A stretch of 64,000 nucleotides of DNA from assembly GCF_000069185.1 (NCBI RefSeq), contig NC_010397.1, forward strand, positions 1,054,001 to 1,118,000, given 5' to 3'. Below are positions 27,412-36,383 of this stretch, piece by piece. The DNA comes from Mycobacteroides abscessus ATCC 19977. Lineage in GTDB: Bacteria; Actinomycetota; Actinomycetes; Mycobacteriales; Mycobacteriaceae. Position numbers and translations under genes: made by a program. The notes under the pieces were generated by a model that saw nothing but the letters and a program-made list of their open reading frames with translations, searched no databases and had not been told where the DNA came from. Position 1 is the stretch's first letter, and the number at the start of each line of letters is the position of its first letter.

Positions 27412-28581
27412 TCAGTACGAACGGGGCAGGCCAAGGGAGGTCTGCGCGACGAAGTTGAGAATCATCTCGCGGCTGACCGGGGCGATACGCCCGAAACGGG
27501 ACAGGTTCAACAGCGGTGCCACGCCGTACTCGGTGGTCAACCCGTTGCCACCCAGTGATTGCACGGCGCGGTCCGCCGCGCGGCAGGCCACATCAGCGGC
27601 CGCGTACTTGGCCATGTTGGCGGCCTCCGCGGCGCCCCAGTCATCGCCGCAGTCGTACAGTGTGGCCGCCTTCTGCATCATGAGCTTGGCCAGCTCCAGT
27701 TCGACCTTGATCTCGGCCAGCGGGTGCGCGATGGCCTGGTGTGCACCGATCGGGGTCTTCCACACCTGGCGGGTCTTCACATACTCGGTGGCCTTGTTCA
27801 GTGCGAGCCGAGTCAGGCCAACACCGCTGGCAGCGCCCATGATTCGTTCCGGGTTGAGACCGGCGAACAGCTGCATGAGTGCGGCGTCCTCGGAACCGAC
27901 GAGCGCGTCACCGGGCACGCGCACATCGTCGAGGAATACCTGGAACTGCTGCTCGGGCAGCGTCAGCTGCATATCGATGGGGGTGTACTCGAATCCCTTG
28001 GTGTTGGTGGGCACCACGAACAGCGCAGGCTTGAGTTTTCCGGTCTTGGCTTCTTCGGTGCGGGCCACCACCAGCACCGCGTTGGCCTCATTGACACCAG
28101 AGATGAAGACCTTGCGTCCGTTGAGGATCCAGTCACCGCCGTCGCGCTTGGCGGTGGTGATGATGTTGTGCGAGTTGGAGCCGGCATCGGGCTCGGTGAT
28201 CGCGAACGCCATCTTGAAGCTGCCCTCGGCCATCGCCGGTAGCCAGCTCTTCTTCTGGGCGTCGGTGCCGTACCGGGCGATGATGGTGGCATTGATCGCG
28301 GGGGAGACGACCATCAACAGCAGTGGGCAACCGGCCGCGGAGAGCTCTTCGAAGACGAGCCCGAGCTCGTACATGCCGGCGCCGCCGCCACCATACTCCT
28401 CCGGAATGTTCACCCCGAGGAAGCCGAGTTTCCCTGCTTCATCCCACAATTCGGCCAAGGGCTCGTGAGTCTTGGACTTCTCCAGGTAGTACTCGTGGCC
28501 GTAGCTGGCGGCCAGAGACGCCACTGCCTGACGCAGGGCCTTGCGCTCGTCGGACTCGACGTACGGGTTCGGCTGGGTCAT
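27412..28581 (-). CDS. fadE12: Acyl-CoA dehydrogenase (FadE12-like)
   Basis: A 389-residue flavoprotein oxidising the alpha-beta bond of a CoA thioester. The FAD/substrate motifs FAITEPDAGSN and KVFISGVNEANAVLVVART, the core LNPERIMGAASGVGLTRLAL and the terminal QSLGGNGLTTEYGVAPLLN are clear. The ATG overlaps the accA2 stop (ATGA), indicating translational coupling. It matches Rv0972c. Substrate is probably a branched or terpenoid acyl-CoA given the carboxylase in the same operon. Confidence 0.92.
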   Translation of the reverse strand: MTQPNPYVESDERKALRQAVASLAASYGHEYYLEKSKTHEPLAELWDEAGKLGFLGVNIPEEYGGGGAGMYELGLVFEELSAAGCPLLLMVVSPAINATIIARYGTDAQKKSWLPAMAEGSFKMAFAITEPDAGSNSHNIITTAKRDGGDWILNGRKVFISGVNEANAVLVVARTEEAKTGKLKPALFVVPTNTKGFEYTPIDMQLTLPEQQFQVFLDDVRVPGDALVGSEDAALMQLFAGLNPERIMGAASGVGLTRLALNKATEYVKTRQVWKTPIGAHQAIAHPLAEIKVELELAKLMMQKAATLYDCGDDWGAAEAANMAKYAAADVACRAADRAVQSLGGNGLTTEYGVAPLLNLSRFGRIAPVSREMILNFVAQTSLGLPRSY

Positions 28582-30638
28582 GCTGGCTCTCCTTCTGTGG
28601 TGGCCTCGGCGGCCAACTGGGCAAGTACGGTGCCGAGCTCGACCTGTTGGCCGGGTTCGACATTCAGGATTTCGACGACACCGTCCGCGGGCGCGACGAT
28701 GGTGTGTTCCATCTTCATGGCCTCCAGCCAGACGATGGGGGTCCCCGCGGTGACGGCGTCACCCACGGCGGCGCCGAGGCGCAGTACCACCCCCGGCATG
28801 GGTGCGATGAGCGATCCCGCCGCCACCTCGGTGCTGGGGTCGGTGAACCGTGGAACCACCGTCAGCGCCACCGGGCCGAGTGGGGAATCGATGTCGACGG
28901 TGTCCCCGTAGTTCGCGACATCGAAACCGCGCCGCACGCCATCGATGACGAGTGCCACGTGTTCCGGTGTCGCCGAGACCAGTTCGATAGTGGGCCAGGC
29001 CGTGTCGGATGCGCCATCGAGCTCGAGGCCGGTGCGTGTCAGGCGGTATCTGACGCGCACGGTGCTGTCACCGGCCACGAATTCCTTGGTCTGGAAACCC
29101 GAAGACGGGCCTCGCAGGTTGCGCCAGCCGCTCGGGACGGCGGCGCAGGCCACCGCCGCGGCCCGGTTCGCGGCGGCATCGGCCAGCGCGGCGGCGAGGG
29201 CCGAATACTGATGTGCGGCTTCGTCCGCCAACGGTCTGGCCAGCGTGTCCAGACCGTGTTTGTCCAAGAACGACGTATCGGTATCGCCGTCCAGGAACGC
29301 CGGATGGCGCAACACGTTGACCAGCAGGTCGCGGTTGGTGGTGAGCCCGTGTATGCGCGCGCGTTCCAGTGTCGACGCCAGTAGCCGTGCCGCTTCGGTG
29401 CGGGTGGGCGCCACCGTGATGACCTTGGCGAGCATCGGGTCGTAATGCACCGAGACGGTGGAGCCGCGAAGCGGGCGACCTTCAACCTCCGCGCCGGTCT
29501 CGATCATCGAATCCAGGCGGACGCCATTGCGTCCCGGGTGTCCCGGAAGATGGAATTCGGCAGTGGCGCCGGGGATGTCGAAGCGCCGCACCGTGCCGCT
29601 CTGCGGCTGCCACCCCGCCGCGGGATTCTCCGCGTATAGGCGCGCCTCGATCGAATGGCCCTGGATGGCGGGTGGCTCGGCGGGCAGTGTGCCGCCATCC
29701 GCCACCTGAATCTGCAGGGCCACCAAGTCAAGACCGGTGGTGCACTCGGTGACCGGATGTTCCACTTGCAGACGGGTGTTCATCTCGAGGAAGAAGAACT
29801 CACCGTCCTCGGTGGCCAGGAACTCCATGGTCCCGGCTCCGACGTAGCCGATGGCCGCCGCGGCGGTGCGAGATGCCTGGAAGAGCCGCTCTCGCATGCC
29901 GTCAATCCGCGTGACCAGTGGTGAGGGAGCCTCCTCGATGACCTTCTGGTGGCGGCGCTGAATGGAGCATTCACGTTCGCCCACCGCCCACACGGTGCCG
30001 TGGGCGTCGGCCATCACCTGCACTTCGATGTGCCTGCCCGTACCCAGGTAACGCTCACAAAAGACGGTTGGATCGCCGAACGCCGATTGTGCTTCCCGTT
30101 GTGCCGCAGCGATTTCGGCAGGAAGTTTGTCAAGTTCGGAAACGATGCGCATGCCGCGCCCGCCGCCACCGGCGGAGGCCTTGACCAGCACCGGGAGCTG
30201 CGCGGTGGTCACGGTTTCCGGATCGAGTTGGCCCAGCACCGGCACGCCCGCGGCATCCATGAGCTTCTTGGACTCGATCTTTGAGCCCATCGATTCGATG
30301 GCGGCTACGGGAGGGCCGATCCAGGTAAGGCCGGCATCGGCAACCGCCCGTGCGAAATCGGCATTCTCCGAGAGAAATCCGTAGCCGGGGTGGATCGCGT
30401 CGGCTCCGGTGGCTTTGGCCGCGGCGATGATGAGCTCGCCACGCAGGTAGGTCTCGGCGCTTGAGGTGCCGGGTAGGTGAACCGCGGCGTCGGCCTCGGA
30501 AACGTGCGGGCTGTCGGCGTCGGCATCGGAGTAGACGGCGACAGTTCCCAGGCCGAGCTTGCGACAGGTGGCGAAGACGCGACGGGCGATCTCGCCGCGG
30601 TTGGCAACCAGAACGGAGGTGATTGAAGGCACTGTCAT
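28578..30638 (-). CDS. accA2: Acyl-CoA carboxylase alpha subunit (biotin carboxylase and BCCP)
   Basis: A 686-residue alpha chain. Biotin carboxylase occupies residues 1-450: VLVANRGEIARRVFATCRKLG, the ATP-grasp glycine loop KASAGGGGRGMRIV and EMNTRLQVEHPVTE. The BT linker follows, and the BCCP domain carries the biotin lysine in WLEAMKMEHT near residue 650. The ATG at 30638 has an AAGGA Shine-Dalgarno sequence and starts exactly at the family N-terminus; an in-frame start at 30719 would run into accD2. It pairs with AccD2 and matches Rv0973c. Confidence 0.94.
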   Translation of the reverse strand: MTVPSITSVLVANRGEIARRVFATCRKLGLGTVAVYSDADADSPHVSEADAAVHLPGTSSAETYLRGELIIAAAKATGADAIHPGYGFLSENADFARAVADAGLTWIGPPVAAIESMGSKIESKKLMDAAGVPVLGQLDPETVTTAQLPVLVKASAGGGGRGMRIVSELDKLPAEIAAAQREAQSAFGDPTVFCERYLGTGRHIEVQVMADAHGTVWAVGERECSIQRRHQKVIEEAPSPLVTRIDGMRERLFQASRTAAAAIGYVGAGTMEFLATEDGEFFFLEMNTRLQVEHPVTECTTGLDLVALQIQVADGGTLPAEPPAIQGHSIEARLYAENPAAGWQPQSGTVRRFDIPGATAEFHLPGHPGRNGVRLDSMIETGAEVEGRPLRGSTVSVHYDPMLAKVITVAPTRTEAARLLASTLERARIHGLTTNRDLLVNVLRHPAFLDGDTDTSFLDKHGLDTLARPLADEAAHQYSALAAALADAAANRAAAVACAAVPSGWRNLRGPSSGFQTKEFVAGDSTVRVRYRLTRTGLELDGASDTAWPTIELVSATPEHVALVIDGVRRGFDVANYGDTVDIDSPLGPVALTVVPRFTDPSTEVAAGSLIAPMPGVVLRLGAAVGDAVTAGTPIVWLEAMKMEHTIVAPADGVVEILNVEPGQQVELGTVLAQLAAEATTEGEPA

Positions 30639-30652
30639 CGATTCCTTACGTG

Positions 30653-32248
30653 TCACATCCGGAAGACGCCGAAGTTCGACGTCCCCTCGATGGGTCCATT
30701 GGCGATGGCGGACAGGCACATACCGAGTACGGCCCGGGTATCACGGGGATCGATAACCCCGTCGTCGTAGAGACGTCCGGACATGAACATGGGCAGCGAC
30801 TCGGCCTCGATCTGCGCCTCGATGGCCGCCTTCAAAGCAGCATCAGCGGCGTCGTCGACCTGTTGGCCGCGTGCTGCCGCGGCGGCACGGCTGACTATGG
30901 AGATGACGCCCGCAAGCTGGGCGCCACCCATAACAGCGGACTTGGCACTGGGCCAGGCGAACAGGAACCGGGGGTCGTACGCGCGTCCGCACATGCCGTA
31001 GTGCCCCGCCCCATAGGAGGCGCCGACGATGAGCGACAGGTGCGGCACCGTCGAGTTCGACACGGCGTTGATCATCATCGATCCGTGTTTGATCATGCCG
31101 CCCTCCTCGTACTCCTTGCCCACCATGTACCCGGTGGTGTTATGCACGAACAACAGTGGCGTGTTGGTCTGGTTGGCTAGCTGAATGAACTGCGTGGCCT
31201 TTTGCGCCTCTTCGCTGAACAGCACGCCACGTGCGTTGGCGAGGATGCCGATCGGGTAGCCGTGCAGGCGTGCCCATCCGGTGACCAGCGAGGAACCGTA
31301 CTGTTCCTTGAATTCGTCGAACTCGGAGCCGTCGACGATGCGCGCGATGACTTCACGTGGATCGAACGGGATGCGCAGATCACCCGGGACAATGCCGATC
31401 AGCTCTTCCTGATCGGCGATCGGCTCGATGACCGCGGCGGGCTTCGGCCCCTTCTTCACCCAGTTCAGGCGCGACACGATCTGGCGACCCAGGCGCACGG
31501 CATCCTGTTCGTCCACGGCCAGATAGTCGCCCAAACCGGAGACGCGGGAGTGCATCTCGGCGCCACCGAGAGATTCGTCGTCGGACTCTTCGCCGGTCGC
31601 CATCTTGACCAGTGGGGGACCTGCCAGGAAGACCTTGGAGCGTTCCTTGATCATCACGACGTGGTCGGACATGCCCGGGATATAGGCGCCGCCTGCTGTC
31701 GAGTTGCCGAACACCAGCGCGATCGTCGGGATACCGGCGGCGGAAAGCCGGGTGAGGTCGCGGAACATCTGCCCGCCCGGCACGAACACTTCCTTTTGGG
31801 TGGGCAGATCCGCGCCGCCGGACTCCACCAGTGAGATCACCGGCAAGCGATTCTTGAAGGCGATATCGTTGGCCCGCAGGACCTTACGCAGGGTCCAGGG
31901 GTTGCTGGTGCCACCCTTGACGGTGGGGTCATTGGCCACGATCATGCACTCGACACCCTCGATCACACCGATACCGGTGACCAGGGAGGCGCCCACGGTG
32001 AAATCGCTGCCCCATGCGGCGAGCGGGCACAGTTCCAGGAATGGCGAGTCGGGATCGATCAGCAGCTCGATGCGCTCCCGCGCCAGTAGCTTGCCGCGTT
32101 CATGGTGACGGGCAACGTATTTCGGCCCGCCGCCGGCAAGGGCCTTGGCGGTCTCGGCATTGACCTCGGCCAGCTTGATCAGCATGGCCTCGGCGGCGGC
32201 CATGTACTCGGGCGAGTTGGTGTTGACGGCGGTGCGCAGGACGGTCAT
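30653..32248 (-). CDS. accD2: Acyl-CoA carboxylase beta subunit (carboxyltransferase)
   Basis: A 531-residue carboxyltransferase with N- and C-terminal crotonase-like halves. Typical segments are RHHERGKLLARERIELLIDP, GGTSNPWTLRKVLRA, the oxyanion region GNSTAGGAYIPGMSDH and the second-half GASYGAGHYGMCGRAYDPRF and WPSAKSAVMGG. The length and sequence resemble methylcrotonyl- or geranyl-CoA carboxylase beta chains more than propionyl-CoA carboxylases. The ATG overlaps the fadE13 stop (ATGA), and an upstream in-frame start at 32407 is rejected because it lies inside fadE13. It matches Rv0974c. Confidence 0.94.
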   Translation of the reverse strand: MTVLRTAVNTNSPEYMAAAEAMLIKLAEVNAETAKALAGGGPKYVARHHERGKLLARERIELLIDPDSPFLELCPLAAWGSDFTVGASLVTGIGVIEGVECMIVANDPTVKGGTSNPWTLRKVLRANDIAFKNRLPVISLVESGGADLPTQKEVFVPGGQMFRDLTRLSAAGIPTIALVFGNSTAGGAYIPGMSDHVVMIKERSKVFLAGPPLVKMATGEESDDESLGGAEMHSRVSGLGDYLAVDEQDAVRLGRQIVSRLNWVKKGPKPAAVIEPIADQEELIGIVPGDLRIPFDPREVIARIVDGSEFDEFKEQYGSSLVTGWARLHGYPIGILANARGVLFSEEAQKATQFIQLANQTNTPLLFVHNTTGYMVGKEYEEGGMIKHGSMMINAVSNSTVPHLSLIVGASYGAGHYGMCGRAYDPRFLFAWPSAKSAVMGGAQLAGVISIVSRAAAAARGQQVDDAADAALKAAIEAQIEAESLPMFMSGRLYDDGVIDPRDTRAVLGMCLSAIANGPIEGTSNFGVFRM

Positions 32249-33402
32249 GACTGGAATCCCAGGAGCTTGGCGGCCAGGGAGGTGAGGATTTCGGTGGTGC
32301 CACCACCGATCCCGATGATGCGCATATCGCGATACTGCCGTTCGATTTCGCTCTCGGCCATATAGCCCATGCCCCCGAATAATTGGACGCCTTGATTGGC
32401 CACCCATTCACCGGCCTCGACAGCGGTGTTCTTGGCGAAGCACACCTCGGCGATCAGGTTGCTCTCGCCCGCGATGGCACGGTCGACCAGCGCGTGTGTG
32501 TACACCCGTGCGACGTCGATCCGGCGTGCCATCTCGGCGAGTGTGTTCTGCACGGACTGCCGGGAGATGAGTGGCCGACCGAACGTCTCCCGGTTGCGGC
32601 ACCACTCCACGGTCAGGTCCAGGCAGCGCTGCGCGCTCGCATACGCCTGCGCGGCAAGACCGATGCGTTCCGAGACGAAGGCGCCCGCGATCTGTGCGAA
32701 ACCGGTGTTCTCGGACCCCACCAGGTTTTCGGCGGGTACACGCACGTCGGTGAAGGACAGCTCGGCGGTGTCCGAGGAACGCCAGCCCATCTTGTCGAGC
32801 TTGCGAGCCACCTCAAATCCCGGTGTGTCCTTGTCGATCAGGAGCAGCGAAACTCCGGCGGCTCCCGGGCCGCCGGTGCGGACCGCGGTCACCACATAGT
32901 CGGCGCGTACACCGGAGGTGATGAAGGTCTTGGCGCCGTTGACGATGTAGTGGTCGCCGTCCCGCTTCGCCGATGTGGTCAGGTGACCGACATCGGACCC
33001 GCCGCCGGGTTCGGTGATGGCAAGCGAGCCGATCAGTTCCCCGGCCAGGGTTGGCTTCACATAATTGTCGATGAGCCGCTGATCGCCGGAGGCGATCATG
33101 TGCGGGGTGGAGATCCCACAGGTGAACAGGGAGGCGAACACGCCACCGGGCACGCCCGCGTAGTGCAGTTCCTCGCACACGATCACCGGGTCGATGGCAT
33201 CGCCACCTCCGCCGCCGACCGCTTCGGGCGAGCCGGGCCCGAGCAGGCCCAGATCACCGGCCTTGCGGTGCAATTCGCGCGGGAGCAGCCCCTCACGTTC
33301 CCATTCGTTGACATTCGGCAGGATCTCGCGCTCGGCGAAATCACGCACGGTCTCCCGAAGTGCCTTGCGTTCGGGCGTGTTCCAAGAATTCACGGCGGTC
33401 AC
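32245..33402 (-). CDS. fadE13: Acyl-CoA dehydrogenase (FadE13-like)
   Basis: A 385-residue acyl-CoA dehydrogenase. It shows LAITEPGGGSDVGHLTTSAKR (FAD/substrate loop), GAKTFITSGVRADYVVTAVRT, the catalytic-base region QLFGGMGYMAESEIERQYRD and GIGGGTTEIL at the C-terminus. The GTG start overlaps the stop of the upstream atuA-like gene (GTGA). It is the second dehydrogenase in the operon, which suggests two successive oxidations or two related substrates. It matches Rv0975c. Confidence 0.93.
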   Translation of the reverse strand: MTAVNSWNTPERKALRETVRDFAEREILPNVNEWEREGLLPRELHRKAGDLGLLGPGSPEAVGGGGGDAIDPVIVCEELHYAGVPGGVFASLFTCGISTPHMIASGDQRLIDNYVKPTLAGELIGSLAITEPGGGSDVGHLTTSAKRDGDHYIVNGAKTFITSGVRADYVVTAVRTGGPGAAGVSLLLIDKDTPGFEVARKLDKMGWRSSDTAELSFTDVRVPAENLVGSENTGFAQIAGAFVSERIGLAAQAYASAQRCLDLTVEWCRNRETFGRPLISRQSVQNTLAEMARRIDVARVYTHALVDRAIAGESNLIAEVCFAKNTAVEAGEWVANQGVQLFGGMGYMAESEIERQYRDMRIIGIGGGTTEILTSLAAKLLGFQS

Positions 33403-35105
33403 TTTCCTTCTAACAGGGATTCAGGGATGTCGATCTCGCGGGAACGCAACCATTCGCCAATGCCCTTGGCCTGGGGATCGAACCGGGCTTGATACGCCAC
33501 GCCCTTGCCGAGGATGTCTTGGATGACGAAGTTCACGGCTCGCAGTTTGGGCAGCAGATAGCGCGCGACCTCGAGGTGCTCGGTTTCCGGTAGCAGCTCG
33601 CGCAGGGCGTCGACCGTCAATGCGTGGGCAAGCCAACGATATTCCTCGTCGGTGCGCACCCAGACGCCGACATTGGCGCTGCCGCCCTTGTCGCCGCTGC
33701 GGGCGCCCGCGAGGATGCCCAGCGGTGCGCGACGCACCGGCCCGGCGGGTAGCGGTTCCGGCAATGCCGCCGCGGGGGCCTCGGCGAGTGGCTGGGTCTG
33801 CGTCGCCTGGGCGATGTCGATTCGGGTGCCATCGGCCAGCACCGCCACATGCGGAACCTTTTCCGCGGGGACGTATCCCGGGGTGAAGACGCCGTAGGGC
33901 TCGCCGTCCTTGGGCGGCGTGGTGACGTGGAAGCCCGGATAGCCCGCCAGTGCCAGCTCAACCGCCGCGTTGGAGAACTGCCGGCCCACCTTGTTCGGAT
34001 CGGAGTCACGCACCATCACATGCAGTAGTGCGCTGGCGGCTTGCTCGGTGTCGGCATTCGGGTGATCGGTGCGTCCCAGGGTCCACTGGATGTCCTCGGG
34101 CGGGGAAGTCAGCGCGGCCTCCAGCTGCCTGCGGGTCAGGTCGGCCTTGGCGTCGATGTCCAGGCCGGTCAACACGAAGGTCATCTGATTACGGAAGCCG
34201 CCCAGTGCGTTCAATGACACTTTGAGATCCGGAGGCGGCGCCTCGCCCGTCACACCCGAGACACGCACTCGGTCGGGGCCTTCCTGACTCAGCTCGATGC
34301 TGTCGATGCGGGTGGTCACGTCCGGATTGGCGTAGCGGCCGCCGGTGATCTCGTAGAGCAACTGCGCGGTGACCGTGCCTACGCTGACCGCGCCGCCGGT
34401 ACCGGCGTGCTTGGTGATCACGGAGGATCCGTCCTCGTAGACCTCGGCCAGGGGGAACCCGGCGTGGGAGAGGTCGGCGATCTCGGTGAAGAACGCGTAA
34501 TTGCCACCGGTGGCCTGCGTGCCGCACTCGATGATGTGCCCGGCCGCGACCGCTCCGGCCAACTTGTCGTAGTCGTCGCGGCGCCAGCCGAAGTGCGCGG
34601 CGGCGGGCCCGACGATGACCGAGGCGTCGGTGACCCGACCGGTGACCACGACGTTTGCCCCGGAATTGAGGCATTCGACGATGCCCCAGGCCCCCAGGTA
34701 GGCGTTGGCGGTCAACGGTGAGCCGAGCCCGAGTTCGGCGGCGCGGGGCAAGAGATCGTCGCCCTCGACATGGGCGACGTTGGTCGGGACGCCCAGCTTC
34801 TCGGACAGCGCGCGAATGGCATCGGCCAGACCCGCGGGATTGAGTCCTCCCGCGTTGGCGACGATCCGTACACCCTTGTCTTGGGCCAAACCGAGGCACT
34901 GCTCGAGCTGGCGCAGGAAGGTCTTGGCATAGCCGCGTTCGGGCGCCTTGGCGCGATCGCGACCGAGGATGAGCATCGTCAGCTCGGCCAGATAGTCGCC
35001 GGTCAGGTAGTCCAGCTCACCGCCGGTGAGCATCTCGTGCATGGCCGATATTCGGTCACCGTAGAAGCCTGAACAGTTCCCAATTCGTGCCGGCGCAGTA
35101 GTCAC
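33399..35105 (-). CDS. AtuA-like protein (DUF1446, acyclic terpene utilisation family)
   Basis: A 568-residue protein of the AtuA/DUF1446 family. The N-terminal about 440 residues are the AtuA core (IGNCSGFYGDRISAMHEML, DYLTGDYLAELTMLILGRDR, RIVANAGGLNPAGLADAI, GRVTDASVIVGPAA, ECGTQATGGNYAFF). The C-terminal about 110 residues (ILAGARSGDKGGSANVGVWVR) form the domain that in other species is a separate small protein. AtuA is needed for citronellol/geraniol use in Pseudomonas but its reaction is unknown. It is the first large gene of the operon; the GTG start overlaps the TGA of an 11-residue minigene. It matches Rv0976c. Confidence 0.88.
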   Translation of the reverse strand: MTTAPARIGNCSGFYGDRISAMHEMLTGGELDYLTGDYLAELTMLILGRDRAKAPERGYAKTFLRQLEQCLGLAQDKGVRIVANAGGLNPAGLADAIRALSEKLGVPTNVAHVEGDDLLPRAAELGLGSPLTANAYLGAWGIVECLNSGANVVVTGRVTDASVIVGPAAAHFGWRRDDYDKLAGAVAAGHIIECGTQATGGNYAFFTEIADLSHAGFPLAEVYEDGSSVITKHAGTGGAVSVGTVTAQLLYEITGGRYANPDVTTRIDSIELSQEGPDRVRVSGVTGEAPPPDLKVSLNALGGFRNQMTFVLTGLDIDAKADLTRRQLEAALTSPPEDIQWTLGRTDHPNADTEQAASALLHVMVRDSDPNKVGRQFSNAAVELALAGYPGFHVTTPPKDGEPYGVFTPGYVPAEKVPHVAVLADGTRIDIAQATQTQPLAEAPAAALPEPLPAGPVRRAPLGILAGARSGDKGGSANVGVWVRTDEEYRWLAHALTVDALRELLPETEHLEVARYLLPKLRAVNFVIQDILGKGVAYQARFDPQAKGIGEWLRSREIDIPESLLEGK

Positions 35106-35137
35106 GATTCCTGATCCTCTTCGCGCATGCGGCTCAT
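35102..35137 (-). CDS. Coupled minigene MSRMREEDQES upstream of the atuA-like gene
   Basis: An 11-codon ORF preceded by AGAGGA. Its TGA overlaps the GTG of the atuA-like gene (GTGA), and it contains an internal CAGGA that can serve as the Shine-Dalgarno sequence for that GTG. The peptide is nearly the same as MSRLREDQERG in the array before rimJ, and the DNA ATGAGCCGCATGCGCGAAGA matches it closely. It thus marks a third site of the same dispersed element. Confidence 0.5.
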   Translation of the reverse strand: MSRMREEDQES

Positions 35138-35216
35138 CGGAAGTCCTCTCGAGGTCGGCGGCGACTGCTCGTGCGCTGCCAAATTACCCCACCCGCTAAA
35201 ACGTCAATCTAGCGGT

Positions 35217-35232
35217 CCAACCAAGTGGTTGG
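35217..35232. promoter_or_regulatory. Palindromic operator upstream of the atuA-accAD2 operon
   Basis: CCAACCA-AG-TGGTTGG, a perfect 7+2+7 palindrome. On the minus strand a TTGACG -35-like hexamer begins nine bases downstream (35202-35207), with TAATTT 15 bases further. A TetR-type regulator is a reasonable guess, but no regulator gene is nearby. The rest of 35138-35451 shows no gene. Confidence 0.55.
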
Positions 35233-35451
35233 CCGAGCTGCCGTGGCTGCCTCGACACGCCGTCTTATGGTGAGAAAATGCGATACGTCGTCGCCGTGAC
35301 GCGGCGTGTCGGCGCGGAGGGAACAGGGCAAATTTGCAGCTCATGCCCGCTACCGGCTATCGTGTGCTGATTGTCGCTCGCTGCGCCCAACATGCTGGCG
35401 CGGCGCGGGCGAATAAACCAGAAACCTGAGAAATAAGGAGAGGGCGCGACC

Positions 35452-35625
35452 ATGGCCGTCCCCAAGCGGAGAATGTCCCGCTCGAACACCCGTAGCCGGC
35501 GCTCGCAGTGGAAGGCCACCGCCACCGAGCTGGTCAACGTCACTGTCGGCGGACAGAACCACAAGGTTCCGCGTCGCCTGCTGAAGGCTGCCCGCCTCGG
35601 GCTCATCGACCTCGACCGTCGCTGA
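35452..35625 (+). CDS. rpmF: 50S ribosomal protein bL32
   Basis: A 57-codon gene beginning [20 protein letters not shown] and ending [15 protein letters not shown], which is the mycobacterial bL32 sequence type. An AAGGAGAGG Shine-Dalgarno sequence precedes the ATG. It has no cysteines, so it is a zinc-free form. It corresponds by position to Rv0979A in front of mprA. Confidence 0.95.
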   Translation: MAVPKRRMSRSNTRSRRSQWKATATELVNVTVGGQNHKVPRRLLKAARLGLIDLDRR

Positions 35626-35641
35626 TCGCTGATCGAGCCGA

Positions 35642-35670
35642 TTCTCAGGCTTCCTCAGTAATATCTCAGC
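35642..35670 (+). promoter_or_regulatory. MprA-type direct repeats upstream of mprA
   Basis: Three CTCAG repeats (35644, 35654 and 35665), 10 to 11 bases apart, lie 17 to 42 bases before the mprA start. The MprA box is described as loosely conserved TCTCAG-like direct repeats and mprA is autoregulated in M. tuberculosis. Confidence 0.65.
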
Positions 35671-35685
35671 CGCACGGTTAACACT

Positions 35686-36378
35686 GTGCCTGTGCGAATT
35701 CTTGTAGTCGACGACGATCGTGCTGTGCGCGAGTCGTTGCGGCGTTCCTTGTCCTTCAATGGGTACTCGGTCGATCTGGCCGAGGACGGTGTCGATGCGC
35801 TGAACGTGATCGCCAATGATCGCCCCGACGCATTGGTGCTCGACGTGATGATGCCCAAGCTTGACGGCCTTGAGGTGTGTCGTCGCCTGCGCAGCACGGG
35901 GGATGATCTGCCGATCCTGGTCCTTACCGCTCGCGATTCGGTCTCGGAGCGGGTGGCCGGGCTGGATGCGGGCGCCGACGACTACCTGCCCAAGCCCTTT
36001 GCGCTGGAGGAGCTGCTGGCCCGGATGCGCGCGCTGCTGCGCCGCACCACGATCGATGAATCGGCCGATGCCGCCACGCTCAGCTTCGGCGACCTGACAC
36101 TGGACCCCGTCACACGTGAGGTGCATCGAGGCACCCGGTCGATCAGTCTGACGCGCACGGAATTTGCGCTGCTTGAAATGCTCATGGCTAATCCCCGGCG
36201 GGTGCTCACCCGCAGCCGCATCCTCGAAGAGGTATGGGGGTTCGACTTCCCGACGTCCGGTAATGCCCTCGAGGTGTACGTCGGCTACCTACGACGCAAG
36301 ACCGAGGCCGAAGGGGAGCTCCGGCTCATTCATACCGTTCGCGGTGTCGGCTACGTGCTGCGGGAGACCCCTCCGTAA
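35686..36378 (+). CDS. mprA: Response regulator MprA
   Basis: A 230-residue OmpR-family regulator of envelope stress. The receiver domain has acidic DDD near residues 9-11, the phospho-acceptor aspartate in LVLDVMMPK near residue 53 and the lysine in [11 protein letters not shown] near 104. The C-terminal winged helix includes [21 protein letters not shown] and [11 protein letters not shown]. Length equals that of M. tuberculosis MprA. The GTG start ([11 protein letters not shown]) aligns with [11 protein letters not shown] of that protein. mprB follows five bases later. Confidence 0.95.
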   Translation: MPVRILVVDDDRAVRESLRRSLSFNGYSVDLAEDGVDALNVIANDRPDALVLDVMMPKLDGLEVCRRLRSTGDDLPILVLTARDSVSERVAGLDAGADDYLPKPFALEELLARMRALLRRTTIDESADAATLSFGDLTLDPVTREVHRGTRSISLTRTEFALLEMLMANPRRVLTRSRILEEVWGFDFPTSGNALEVYVGYLRRKTEAEGELRLIHTVRGVGYVLRETPP

Positions 36379-36383
36379 TCCCC

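Noticed and set aside
35217..35232. KstR or KstR2 site at the atu-like operon
   Set aside because: The palindrome does not fit TnnAACnnGTTnnA or the KstR2 CAAG/CTTG spacing.
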